DNA from: Corynebacterium confusum
GTDB lineage: Bacteria > Actinomycetota > Actinomycetes > Mycobacteriales > Mycobacteriaceae
Length of the DNA: 64,000 nucleotides
Direction: 5' to 3'
Assembly: GCF_030408715.1 (NCBI RefSeq)
Contig: NZ_CP047202.1
Coordinates: forward strand, 2,415,846 to 2,479,845
Made by a program: the position numbers and the translations under genes. The notes below the pieces were generated by a model that saw only the letters and a program-made list of their open reading frames with translations, had not been told where the DNA came from and did not search any database. Numbering within the stretch: the first letter of the stretch is position 1; each line of letters opens with the position of its first letter. Below, in pieces: positions 26,521-34,887 of this stretch.

Positions 26521-27930
26521 TTAGCCGTTGATGATGTGCGGGTAGGCCAGGCCCTTCAGCCCCTCCGCGCCGAATTCCACCCCGTAGCCGGAGGACTTAA
26601 TGCCGCCGAAGGGCACACGGGGATCCACCCCGCCGTGGCCGTTGATCCACGTGGTTCCGGCCTCCAGCCGGGCAGCCACGCGGCGCGCACGCTCGCGGTC
26701 GCTGGACCAGACTGACGACCCCAGCCCGACATCCAGCTTGTTCGCCTGCTCGATGGCCCACTCCTCGTCCTCGTAAGCGATGATTGGCAGCACGGGGCCA
26801 AACTGTTCTTCCACCACGAGCGGGCTATCCGGGTCGATGTCCCCGACCAACGTGGCGGGGTAGAAGTAACCCGGCGCGCCGTAGTCCGGCTCGCCGCCGA
26901 GCAGTACCGTGGCGCCGCCCTTCTTTGCCTCTTTGACCAAGCGATCGACGATCTCGAATTGCTGCTTGTTCTGCAGCGGACCGAGGACGTTGTCCTCCTC
27001 GAGACCAACGCCCATGGGGGAGTTCTTCACTACCTCAATCAGCGCCGCGACCACGTCGTCGTATTGCGCCGCCGGCACGTAGAGACGCTTCATCGCCGCG
27101 CAGGTCTGGCCGGTATTGATGAACGCGCCCCAGAAGAGATCCCCGGCAATAGCGTCGATGTCCGCATCATCCAGGACGATGCCGGCATCGTTACCGCCCA
27201 GCTCCAGCGTCAGGCGCGTCAGGTTGGCCGCAGAGGATTCAACGATCTTGCGCCCCGTGGCGGTCGATCCGGTGAACATGATCTTGTCGATCCCCGCGTG
27301 GGTGGACATCGCCGCGCCGACCTCCCCGTCGCCGGTGACCACCTGGAGGACGCCGTCGGGCAGCACATCGTTGATAATCTTCATCAACGCCAGCACAGAC
27401 AGCGGCGTGTATTCGGAAGGCTTCACAACAACCGCGTTGCCCATCCGCAGGGCCGGAGCGACCTGCCAGATGGTGATCATCATGGGCCAGTTCCACGGGC
27501 CGATAGCTCCCACCACGCCCAGGGGGCGGTAGTGCACGGTGGCCGTGATGTCGTCATCCACCGCGGTGTAATCCGGGGATTCGAACGACGCCGTGGCGCG
27601 CAGCCACGCGGAACAGGCACCGACCTCAAAGCGTGCGTTCGGCCCGCTGAGCGGCTTGCCTTGCTCGCGGGAGAGTAGCTCCGCGAGCACCTCCGCGTGC
27701 TGCTCGATGGCGTCAGCGGCCTTGAGCAAAAGGTCGCAGCGGGCGGCATCCCCTAGCCGGTCGAAGTCTTTCTGCACCGCGCGGGCCTTATTCACCGCGA
27801 CGTCGACGTCGTCCACGGTTCCGACGGGCGCGACGCCGACGACCTCTTCGGTCGCCGGGTTGATGATTTCACGCCCCGTGCCCGAGTCGACGTGGGGCAG
27901 GAGGTCTGTGTAGTTGTGCACTGTGGTCAT
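26521..27930 (-). CDS. NAD(P)-dependent aldehyde dehydrogenase
   Basis: A 469-residue ALDH-superfamily enzyme oxidising an aldehyde to its acid. Conserved blocks are GPWNWPMM, TGSTATGRKI, the glutamate in LELGGNDAGIVLDDADID and the catalytic Cys in NTGQTCAAMKRLYVP, with the C-terminal PFGGIKSSGYG. Similarity is greatest to ALDHs of broad or unknown specificity. It is a single gene, 165 nt upstream of the importer operon on the same strand. Its start lies just past a parS-like site. Confidence 0.88.
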   Translation of the reverse strand: MTTVHNYTDLLPHVDSGTGREIINPATEEVVGVAPVGTVDDVDVAVNKARAVQKDFDRLGDAARCDLLLKAADAIEQHAEVLAELLSREQGKPLSGPNARFEVGACSAWLRATASFESPDYTAVDDDITATVHYRPLGVVGAIGPWNWPMMITIWQVAPALRMGNAVVVKPSEYTPLSVLALMKIINDVLPDGVLQVVTGDGEVGAAMSTHAGIDKIMFTGSTATGRKIVESSAANLTRLTLELGGNDAGIVLDDADIDAIAGDLFWGAFINTGQTCAAMKRLYVPAAQYDDVVAALIEVVKNSPMGVGLEEDNVLGPLQNKQQFEIVDRLVKEAKKGGATVLLGGEPDYGAPGYFYPATLVGDIDPDSPLVVEEQFGPVLPIIAYEDEEWAIEQANKLDVGLGSSVWSSDRERARRVAARLEAGTTWINGHGGVDPRVPFGGIKSSGYGVEFGAEGLKGLAYPHIING

Positions 27931-28000
27931 GAGAACTCCTGGGAGAGGGTCGGAGGGTCAAGAACTTGGGCTCCAGTATTGCACAGGTCACACACCCATG

Positions 28001-28016
28001 GTTTCACGTGAAACTA
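28001..28016. other. parS-like site 1
   Basis: GGTTTCACGTGAAACT. It differs from the parS consensus TGTTTCACGTGAAACA only at the outermost bases. It lies in the gap between the ALDH gene and the flavin-reductase relic. Confidence 0.8.
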
Positions 28017-28021
28017 TGGGG

Positions 28022-28611
28022 TTAGTTGGCGGCACCTTCCAGGCCCTGCCGGGCTTCCGCCGAGGCGCCCGGGACGCGCATCTCGAACTTCTCGCGGACT
28101 ACCGTGTAGTCGAAGTAGCCCATTCGGGCGATCGGCTCGGCCTTGAGGATATCGAGCAGCCCATCCTCAGTCAGGTAATCGTCATCGATGTGAATCTTCT
28201 CGACCCGCGCGAATACGACGTCGATGTTGCCCTGGTTAGAGTTCCCCATGAGCCGTTGCGTGGACAGGTAGCGGCACTCGAAGTGGACCGGGGATTCCTT
28301 GACCATGGGATGGGGTAGTTGTCCGCGTAGACCTTGGTGACATCGAGGTGGTCCCACTCGCTCTCGTTCGCCTCGAGCGCCATCGCGGACTTGTTGATCT
28401 CTTCGCGGAGGGGATAGGTGGCCATGTTCCAGACAAACCATCCGGTGCGCTCAGCATTAATGACCGTGTCCTTGCGACGCCCGTCGGGGTAGTGGTTCGC
28501 AGAGAACATCACCATCGGGGGATCAAAGGTCAGGTTCTGCCACTGACTGTAGGGCGCGATATTCTCCTGGCCGGTTAACGCAATCCTATGCGCACCCGGT
28601 GAACCCGGCAA
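28022..28611 (-). pseudogene. frameshifted flavin-reductase-family protein
   Basis: The first frame (from ATG 28611, after a GGGGGAG ribosome-binding site) reads ENIAPYSQWQNLTFDPPMVM to VYADNYPIP. After a one-base loss in CCCATCCCATGG near 28308, the next frame continues MVKESPVHFECRYLSTQRL to the stop at 28022. Joined, they match the FMN-binding split-barrel flavin reductase family. The usual N-terminal PRPIGWIS-type motif is replaced by unrelated residues, so the 5' end is damaged too. It is probably inactive, although a single sequencing error could explain the frameshift alone. Confidence 0.7.
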
Positions 28612-28635
28612 GGACATTTCTCCCCCGAACGCGAA

Positions 28636-28651
28636 TGTTTCACGTGGAACA
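28636..28651. other. parS-like site 2
   Basis: TGTTTCACGTGGAACA. One base differs from the fully symmetric TGTTTCACGTGAAACA, and this form equals the B. subtilis-type parS read on the other strand. It lies upstream of the flavin-reductase relic, 635 nt from site 1. Confidence 0.85.
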
Positions 28652-28794
28652 TTGCATTTCGCAAATCGCGAGGAGGACTCCATTAGCCCCACTGCGCCTC
28701 GCACAGTGTTTAACTATAATTCCCTCATTGACGCCTATCACCCCCTAAACACCCGCAAAATACGAATCCCAACCAGTAATTTTGGAGGTCGACT

Positions 28795-29229
28795 TTGAGC
28801 GTCGTCAAAAGAGTTGTTTTGCCGATAACAGCGGCCCTGGCTCTTTTGTGTACTTGCTTAGGCACAGCCGCGACAGTTTCCACCGTCGCCCCTTGGCTCA
28901 CCGAGGTTACCGGTAATCCGCGGGCCGGCATACCTTATTCCGTCTGCTTTACGGTCTGCGGGCTCAGTTTCACAGTCTTTCTTGCCATCTGCACCTGGTT
29001 CTGCCTGACCCGGGGCGGGCGATCACCGGCCGTGTTCTTGCTCCGCTCCCTAATCGCCATGATCATCTTGTGGATGGTAGCGGCAGTAGCCTGCAGCGTC
29101 TGGTTCACCATCGAGGTCAACGACTTCGGCTACCCAGGAATTTTGGGAGTTCTGACTGCGCTGTCCATCGGTACTCTGATGGTCGCCGCCCTAAGTCGGG
29201 TCAAAGCGAGCATCGATCCGCGAGCCTAG
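28795..29229 (+). CDS. small four-helix membrane protein, function unknown
   Basis: A 144-residue protein with four hydrophobic segments (about 8-30, 48-68, 83-105 and 113-132) and short basic loops. TTG start at 28795, supported by a strong GGAGGTC ribosome-binding site 5-11 nt upstream. I recognise no family. It is a single-gene transcription unit ended by the clear terminator at 29252. Confidence 0.65.
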   Translation: MSVVKRVVLPITAALALLCTCLGTAATVSTVAPWLTEVTGNPRAGIPYSVCFTVCGLSFTVFLAICTWFCLTRGGRSPAVFLLRSLIAMIILWMVAAVACSVWFTIEVNDFGYPGILGVLTALSIGTLMVAALSRVKASIDPRA

Positions 29230-29251
29230 GGACCGACCCACAGCAGACTTA

Positions 29252-29286
29252 ACCGGGGTGGATATCGACCATCCACCCCGGTTTTT
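29252..29286 (+). terminator. intrinsic terminator of the four-helix membrane protein gene
   Basis: ACCGGGGTGGAT (29252-29263) pairs perfectly with ATCCACCCCGGT (29271-29282) around a 7-nt loop, followed by TTTT. Confidence 0.9.
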
Positions 29287-29317
29287 GCTTTTCCCAAGGA
29301 GCTAGGCAGGGTCCTGG

Positions 29318-30796
29318 CTAGGCCTGGCTTGCGTAGGGGTCGCGGATGCCCAGGTACTGAACCTCGGTGTACTCCTCGATGCCCTCCGCGCCGCCTTCGC
29401 GGCCCAGGCCGGACTGCTTCACACCGCCGAAGGGAGCGGCGGCGTTGGAGATGACGCCGGAGTTAAAACCCATCAGACCGAATTCCAGGCCGTCGGCAAG
29501 GCGCCAGAGACGGTCGGGATCCTCAGAGTAGACGTAGGAGGCTAGACCATACTCGGTGCCGTTGGCCAGCTCGATGACCTCGGCCTCCGAGCGGAAGGTC
29601 ATGATGGGGACAATCGGCCCGAAGATTTCCTCGCGCATCACGCGGGCACGACTGGAGACGTTGCTCAGGACGGTGGGGCGGAAGAAGTAGCCCGGCTTCT
29701 TCACGGCGCGCTGATCCGTTTCCACGGTCGCGCCCTTGGAAACGGCGTCCTCGACGAGCTTTTCCAGGTTCTCGAGAGCCTTTTCCTCAATCACCGGACC
29801 GCAGGTCGTCTTTTCGTCCAAGCCGTTGCCGATCTTCAGCTGGCCCATCCGCTTGGCCAGCTTGCGGGTGAATTCCTCGGCGACGGATTCGTGGACGAAG
29901 AAGCGGTTGGCGGCGGTGCAGGCTTCGCCCATGTTCCGCATCTTGGCGCCCATGGCGCCCTCGACGGCCTGGTCGATATCGGCGTCCTCAAAGACGATGA
30001 AGGGGGCGTTGCCGCCGAGCTCCATCGAGGTGCGCAGCACGTTGTTGGAGGCCGACTTGAGCAGCGAGCGGCCGACTGCGGTTGAGCCGGTGAAGGAAAC
30101 CTTCCGCAGGCGGGCATCGGCAAGCAGGGGGTTGGAAATCGCGGAAGCGGACTGCCCGGAAACCACGTTGAGCACACCCGCGGGCAGTCCGGCGTCCTCC
30201 ATGGTCTTGGCGAAGTACTGCGCGGTCAGCGGGGTGAGCTTGGCCGGCTTGAGCACCATCGTGCAGCCGGCGGCCACGGCGGGCGCGACCTTACGGGTCG
30301 CCATGGCCAGCGGGAAATTCCACGGGGTAATTAGCAGGCAGGGCCCCACCGGCTTGCGGCGGGTAATCATGCGCAGCGTGCCCTCCGGGACGGGAGAGGA
30401 GTGGCCGTAATCGCGCACGGCTTCCTCGCTAAACCAGCGCAGGTACTCCGCGCCGTAGGTAACCTCGCCGCGGGACTCGGCCAAAGGCTTGCCCATCTCC
30501 AGAGTCATCAAGGTGGCGAAGTCTTCCGCGCGCTCGTGAACGAGTTCGAAGGCGCGGCGCAAAATGTCGGCGCGCTCCCGCGGGGACGTTGCTGCCCACT
30601 GGTCTTGGACGGAGCACGCGGAGTTTAAAGCCGCCAGGGCGTCTGCCGAGGAGCCGGAGGCCATTGTGGCGATAACTTCCTTAGTGGCGGGGTTTTCCAC
30701 CTCATAGGTGGAACCGTCGCTAGAGTCGCGCCACTCCCCACAGATCAACAGACCCTTCGGTACGCGACTGAGAAGCTCTTCCACATTAACTGCCAT
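29318..30796 (-). CDS. gabD: succinate-semialdehyde dehydrogenase, NAD(P)-dependent
   Basis: A 492-residue ALDH of the GabD group, converting succinic semialdehyde to succinate. Motifs: TPWNFPLAMATRKVAPAVAA, TGSTAVGRSLL, MELGGNAPFIVFEDADID and the catalytic Cys in NMGEACTAANRFFVHESV, ending PFGGVKQSGLGREGG. The GEACTAANR context is characteristic of SSADHs. No GABA transaminase or permease is adjacent. ATG at 30796. Confidence 0.85.
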   Translation of the reverse strand: MAVNVEELLSRVPKGLLICGEWRDSSDGSTYEVENPATKEVIATMASGSSADALAALNSACSVQDQWAATSPRERADILRRAFELVHERAEDFATLMTLEMGKPLAESRGEVTYGAEYLRWFSEEAVRDYGHSSPVPEGTLRMITRRKPVGPCLLITPWNFPLAMATRKVAPAVAAGCTMVLKPAKLTPLTAQYFAKTMEDAGLPAGVLNVVSGQSASAISNPLLADARLRKVSFTGSTAVGRSLLKSASNNVLRTSMELGGNAPFIVFEDADIDQAVEGAMGAKMRNMGEACTAANRFFVHESVAEEFTRKLAKRMGQLKIGNGLDEKTTCGPVIEEKALENLEKLVEDAVSKGATVETDQRAVKKPGYFFRPTVLSNVSSRARVMREEIFGPIVPIMTFRSEAEVIELANGTEYGLASYVYSEDPDRLWRLADGLEFGLMGFNSGVISNAAAPFGGVKQSGLGREGGAEGIEEYTEVQYLGIRDPYASQA

Positions 30797-30922
30797 GTCC
30801 CACTCCTAAACTACTAATTGAGGTTCCCTTCTGATCGCCACTCTACACTTATCTAGAAAAATGCGGCCCCGATCACACCTTCCGAAGCGAATCGGGGATG
30901 GACACTCACTCGCGTCCTTATA

Positions 30923-30935
30923 GTCACTGTGACGT
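30923..30935. repeat. GTCACTGTGACGT motif, copy 1
   Basis: The 13-mer contains the 11-bp palindrome GTCACTGTGAC and recurs exactly at 41186. Here it lies between the divergent gabD and ybaN genes, about 130 nt from the gabD start. Confidence 0.45.
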
Positions 30936-31029
30936 TATCCCTTGGTAACGTCGGGTACCGCTGTGTTGCGATTCTGATCCCACGTTTGGCAAATGGTGGG
31001 CGGGGAGGACATCCGCTAGGGTGGCACCT

Positions 31030-31410
31030 ATGCGGAAGGCGTTACTCATTGGGCTCGGTTGGGTAAGCGTGGCCCTGGCAGCGATCGGGGTGGTGCTGCC
31101 CCTTCTGCCAACGACGCCCTTCCTCTTGTTGAGCGCGTTCTGCTTCGCCCGCAGTTCCGAGCGCTTCCACGCCTACCTCTACAACCACCGGGTCTTCGGC
31201 GCCTACCTCCGCAACTACGAGTCGGGCCAGATGAGTATCCGCCACAAGATCCGCACGCTCAGCATCATGTGGATCGGCATCCTCGTCTCCGCCGCTTTAA
31301 TCAGCAAGCCCATCGTTTGGGTAGTGTTCATCATCATCGCCAGTTGCGTGACCGTGCATCTGTGGCGGCTACGGCCGGCGGAGTCCCGGGACCCTGCCCG
31401 TAATGAATAA
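31030..31410 (+). CDS. YbaN/DUF454 membrane protein
   Basis: A 126-residue protein with the DUF454 opening MRKALLIGLGWVSVALAAIGVVLPLLPTTPF (shown here as one continuous family block at residues 1-31), the motif AFCFARSSERFHAYLYNHRVFG, and two closing helices near 75-110. ATG at 31030; an in-frame GTG lies three codons upstream. Function unknown. It lies 51 nt before trpL on the same strand. Confidence 0.8.
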   Translation: MRKALLIGLGWVSVALAAIGVVLPLLPTTPFLLLSAFCFARSSERFHAYLYNHRVFGAYLRNYESGQMSIRHKIRTLSIMWIGILVSAALISKPIVWVVFIIIASCVTVHLWRLRPAESRDPARNE

Positions 31411-31448
31411 ATCTCCCGATTCGCTCCCACCATCCGGAGTTTCTACAT

Positions 31449-31454
31449 TAATAT
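31449..31454 (+). promoter_or_regulatory. possible -10 element of the trp operon
   Basis: TAATAT ends 7 nt before the trpL ATG. If used, transcription would start at or next to the A of the start codon, giving a leaderless trpL. I see no good -35 match. Confidence 0.4.
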
Positions 31455-31461
31455 AGGTTTC

Positions 31462-31506
31462 ATGAAGCAGAACACACTTAACGCCCAGTGGTGGTGGCTC
31501 GCTTAA
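31462..31506 (+). CDS. trpL: trp leader peptide
   Basis: A 14-residue peptide, MKQNTLNAQWWWLA, with three consecutive Trp codons (31489-31497) ahead of trpE. Ribosome stalling at these codons when Trp-tRNA is scarce should favour the antiterminator formed downstream. No Shine-Dalgarno sequence is visible, and a -10-like TAATAT lies just upstream, so leaderless translation is possible. Confidence 0.9.
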   Translation: MKQNTLNAQWWWLA

Positions 31507-31509
31507 CGT

Positions 31510-31561
31510 AGCGGACCACCAGCTTCTAGTCATGTCCTAGGTCCGCTTAGCGCGGGCCTAG
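31510..31561 (+). terminator. trp attenuator (alternative hairpins)
   Basis: Segment 2 AGCGGACC (31510-31517) pairs perfectly with segment 3 GGTCCGCT (31540-31547), the antiterminator. Segment 3 can instead join CTAGGTCCGC (31537-31546) to GCGGGCCTAG (31552-31561), with one G-U pair and a 5-nt loop, followed by a modest T-rich stretch, the terminator. ACCACC at 31515-31520 can also pair with the Trp codons (segment 1). Confidence 0.85.
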
Positions 31562-31643
31562 TGGTGTTTCTGCACCTCTCTTGCTCGCGGTAAAGCTAAA
31601 TACCCACCGCTCCCACACCTTCGACCCGCAAGAGAGGTCTTCA

Positions 31644-33188
31644 ATGACGCTAGTAACCGCCAGCCAGACGCTGGCTTTTCACGGCGACACGGCGGCCGTG
31701 TTTCAAGAGCTCAGCACGCCCCACGACAGCCTGCTGCTGGAATCAGCAGACATCCAATCCAAGGACAGCCTCAATTCCCTGGCCGTCCTCACCGCCGCCG
31801 CCAAGGTGGTCTGCCAGGAGGATGAAGTCACCGCCACCGCCCTCACCGCGGCAGGCAAGCAGATCGTCTCGCGCCTGAAGGAGCAGTTTTCCCACCGTTT
31901 AGTAGACGAGCCCGCTGCTCAGACCACGTTCCGCTTTAGCCGTTCCACGGCCATCGACGAGCGGGAGCGCCTGCGCGAGGAATCAACGGTCTCCGTCCTC
32001 CGGGCCCTGCAGGCGGACGCCGGCTACGGCGACGGAATGCTTCCCTTCGTTGCGGGCGGCTTCGCCTTCGACTACCTCGCCGGCTTCGAAGAGCTGCCCG
32101 CCGTCGCGAACGGCGCCAACACCTACCCGGACTACGAATTCATAGTGGCCCAGGAGTTGCTGCACGTCGACCACCAGGCGGGCGAAGCTCACCTGCACGT
32201 GTTGGGTGTTGATGAGGGCCAGGTCGAGCAGCAGCTGGGCGAGCTGGTGCGCCGAGTCGATGGCACTAGGGATAGCCTACCGCGGGACAACTCCACGGTG
32301 GGGGCGCCCAACACCACGTTCCAGGCGCGAGCGGACCGAACCGACGAGGAGTTCCGGGACATCGTCGAGCAGATGAAGGACCACGTTCACGCCGGCGATG
32401 TCTACCAGGTCGTGCCGGCCCGGGCCTTTAGCATCCCCTGCCCGGACGCCTTCGCCGCATACCGCGAACTGCGCGCGGCGAACCCCTCGCCCTATATGTT
32501 CTACGTGCGCGGCAGCGACTACGAGCTCATCGGCGCCTCCCCGGAGTCCAACTTGAAGTACGACCCGGAGACCCACGAGCTGCAGCTCTATCCCATCGCC
32601 GGCACTCGCCCCCGCGGGCTGAACCCGGACGGCAGCCTCAACGAGGTGCTAGACGTCCGCAACGAGCTGGACCTGCGCACGGACTCCAAGGAGCTGGCGG
32701 AGCACACCATGCTGGTCGACCTGGCCCGCAACGACCTGGCGCGTGTCTGTGTGCCGGGGACCCGGAAGGTCTCCGCGCTGATGCAGGTGGACCGCTACTC
32801 CCGCGTGATGCACCTGGTCTCCCGCGTGACGGGCCAGCTGGACGAAGACCTCGACGCCCTGGATGCCTACCGCGCGTGCATGAACATGGGCACGCTCTCG
32901 GGCGCGCCGAAGCTCAAGGCCACGGAGTTGCTCCGCAACGCGGAGGGGACCCGGCGCGGTTCCTACGGCGGGGCAGTGGGCTACCTCCGCGGCGACAGGG
33001 TGATGGACAACTGCATTGCCATTCGTTCCGCCTTCATCCGCGGCTCGCGCGCCATCGTCCAGGCCGGCGCCGGAGTGGTGCGGGACTCCTCGCCCCAGGC
33101 CGAGGCCGATGAGACCGTCCACAAGGCCTTCGCCGTGCTGAAGGCCATCGCCACCGCCCACCACGCTGAATTGGAGGTTATCCGATGA
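31644..33188 (+). CDS. trpE: anthranilate synthase component I
   Basis: Converts chorismate and ammonia to anthranilate, the first step of Trp synthesis. 514 residues from the ATG at 31644, which follows an AGAGAGG ribosome-binding site. The LLES motif of the Trp feedback site is near residue 35 (SLLLESADI). The chorismate-binding domain has PSPYMFYVRGSDYELIGASPE, PIAGTRPRG, MLVDLARNDLARVC and GAPKLKATELL. The stop overlaps trpG by 4 nt (ATGA), giving translational coupling to the glutaminase subunit. Controlled by the upstream attenuator. Confidence 0.97.
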   Translation: MTLVTASQTLAFHGDTAAVFQELSTPHDSLLLESADIQSKDSLNSLAVLTAAAKVVCQEDEVTATALTAAGKQIVSRLKEQFSHRLVDEPAAQTTFRFSRSTAIDERERLREESTVSVLRALQADAGYGDGMLPFVAGGFAFDYLAGFEELPAVANGANTYPDYEFIVAQELLHVDHQAGEAHLHVLGVDEGQVEQQLGELVRRVDGTRDSLPRDNSTVGAPNTTFQARADRTDEEFRDIVEQMKDHVHAGDVYQVVPARAFSIPCPDAFAAYRELRAANPSPYMFYVRGSDYELIGASPESNLKYDPETHELQLYPIAGTRPRGLNPDGSLNEVLDVRNELDLRTDSKELAEHTMLVDLARNDLARVCVPGTRKVSALMQVDRYSRVMHLVSRVTGQLDEDLDALDAYRACMNMGTLSGAPKLKATELLRNAEGTRRGSYGGAVGYLRGDRVMDNCIAIRSAFIRGSRAIVQAGAGVVRDSSPQAEADETVHKAFAVLKAIATAHHAELEVIR

Positions 33189-33796
33189 GCGACAAGCGCC
33201 CCACCGTGGCCGTCATCGACAACCACGATTCCTTTGTCTACAACCTGACCGACGCGTTGCGCGCCTACGACGTGCACGTCTTCCGCAACACCGTGGACGT
33301 CGACGCGGTCCTGGAGATCCAACCGGACGTCCTCTGCCTCTCGCCGGGGCCGGGCCACCCGCGCGAGGCGGGCAACCTCATGGAATTCGTCGAGCGCGCC
33401 GCCGGCCGCATCCCGTTGCTGGGCATCTGCCTAGGCTTCCAGGCCCTGTGCGAGCACTTCGGCAGCGACGTCGAGCGCTGCGGCCCCGTCCACGGCCAGT
33501 CGGTTCCCATGCAGCTGACCGAGGAAGGTATTGCCAGCGAGCTCTTCGCCGGGCTGGGCACCGACCCGGACCCGGCGGCCGTACCGGTCGCGCGCTACCA
33601 CTCCCTGGGCTGCCGAAATCTCCCGGAACCGCTGCGGGCCCTGGCGACCACGGAGACCGCCATCGGGCCGGTCGCCATGGCCGCCGATAACGCAGACGGC
33701 ACCATCCTGGGCCTGCAGTTCCACCCGGAGTCCATCCTGAGTCCGACCGGCCCACTCATCCTCGAGCGGTGCATCGCTCGGCTCAGCCCCAACTAG
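33185..33796 (+). CDS. trpG: anthranilate synthase component II, glutamine amidotransferase
   Basis: Supplies ammonia to TrpE from glutamine. 203-residue class I amidotransferase with the oxyanion block LSPGPGHPREAG, nucleophile Cys in GICLGFQAL and the His-Glu pair in FHPESIL. It is a stand-alone TrpG, not fused to TrpD. It overlaps trpE by 4 nt; trpD follows after 65 nt. Confidence 0.95.
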   Translation: MSDKRPTVAVIDNHDSFVYNLTDALRAYDVHVFRNTVDVDAVLEIQPDVLCLSPGPGHPREAGNLMEFVERAAGRIPLLGICLGFQALCEHFGSDVERCGPVHGQSVPMQLTEEGIASELFAGLGTDPDPAAVPVARYHSLGCRNLPEPLRALATTETAIGPVAMAADNADGTILGLQFHPESILSPTGPLILERCIARLSPN

Positions 33797-33861
33797 GGCG
33801 ATGCTGACTCAAAGCAACCACCCCCTAAAGACTTAGAACTATCCCTCAAGGAGTCCAGCAC

Positions 33862-34887
33862 ATGGCAAACAACGAATCCCGCAAGATTCTGCAACAGTTC
33901 CTCGACAACTACGATCCGACGGTGGAGGAGGCCATGGAGACCTTCGCCCCCTTGGCGGTCGGTGACTACGACGACATCCAGATCGCCGCACTTCTGACGC
34001 ACATCCGCACCCGCGGCGAGACCTTCGCGGACGTGGCCGGCGCGGCCAAGGCCTTCCTCAAGGTGGGCTACCCGTTCCCGATCACGGGCGAGGGCCTCAT
34101 GGACACCGCCGGCACGGGCGGCGACGGCGCCAACACGATTAACATCACCACCGCGGCGTCACTGGCCGCCGCCGCCGGGGGAGTGAAGATGGTCAAGCAC
34201 GGCAACCGCTCGGTCTCCTCCAAGTCGGGCTCCGCGGACGTGCTGGAGGCGCTGAATATCCCGCTCGACCTCGACGCCCCGCGCGCCGTGCGCCAGTTCG
34301 AGGCCTCCGGCTTCACCTTCCTCTTCGCCCCGGCCTACAACCCGGCCGTCGCGCACGTGCAGCCGGTGCGCAAGGCGTTGGGCGTGTCCACGCTCTTTAA
34401 CACCATGGGTCCGCTGCTCTCGCCGGCCCGCCCGGAGCTCCAGATCATGGGCATTGCCAACCCCGACCAAGGCCAGCTCATCGCCGAGGTCTTTCAGGAG
34501 CTCGGCCGCAGCCGCGGCTTGGTGGTCCACGGCGCCGGCACCGACGAGATCGCCACCCACGGCACCACGCTGGTCTGGGAGCTGCGCGACGGGGAGATCA
34601 CCCACTACGAGATCACGCCGGAGGACATGGGCATCGGCCGCCACCAGCTGGCCGACCTGGTTGGCGGCGAGGGCAAGGACAACGCAGCCGCCATCCGCGC
34701 CGTCTTCGCGGGGCAGGGGAGCGAGGCCCACTTCGACGCCATCGCGGCCACCACGGGCGCCATGTTCTACCTGGACGGCCACGACGAGACCATCGCCGAC
34801 GGCGTGGCCCGCGCCCAGCAGCTCATTACCTCCGGCGAGGTCAACGCATGGTTGGCCAAGCACGAGGAGGTCAACTATGCCCAATAA
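33862..34887 (+). CDS. trpD: anthranilate phosphoribosyltransferase
   Basis: Joins anthranilate to PRPP. 341 residues. The PRPP-binding loops are intact: GTGGDGANTINITTA (about 76-90) and VKHGNRSVSSKSGSADVLEAL. The family tail motif GxGPLLSPARPE is present as MGPLLSPARPELQIMG. A CAAGGAG ribosome-binding site precedes the ATG. The gene overlaps trpCF by 11 nt, so the two are coupled. Confidence 0.96.
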   Translation: MANNESRKILQQFLDNYDPTVEEAMETFAPLAVGDYDDIQIAALLTHIRTRGETFADVAGAAKAFLKVGYPFPITGEGLMDTAGTGGDGANTINITTAASLAAAAGGVKMVKHGNRSVSSKSGSADVLEALNIPLDLDAPRAVRQFEASGFTFLFAPAYNPAVAHVQPVRKALGVSTLFNTMGPLLSPARPELQIMGIANPDQGQLIAEVFQELGRSRGLVVHGAGTDEIATHGTTLVWELRDGEITHYEITPEDMGIGRHQLADLVGGEGKDNAAAIRAVFAGQGSEAHFDAIAATTGAMFYLDGHDETIADGVARAQQLITSGEVNAWLAKHEEVNYAQ

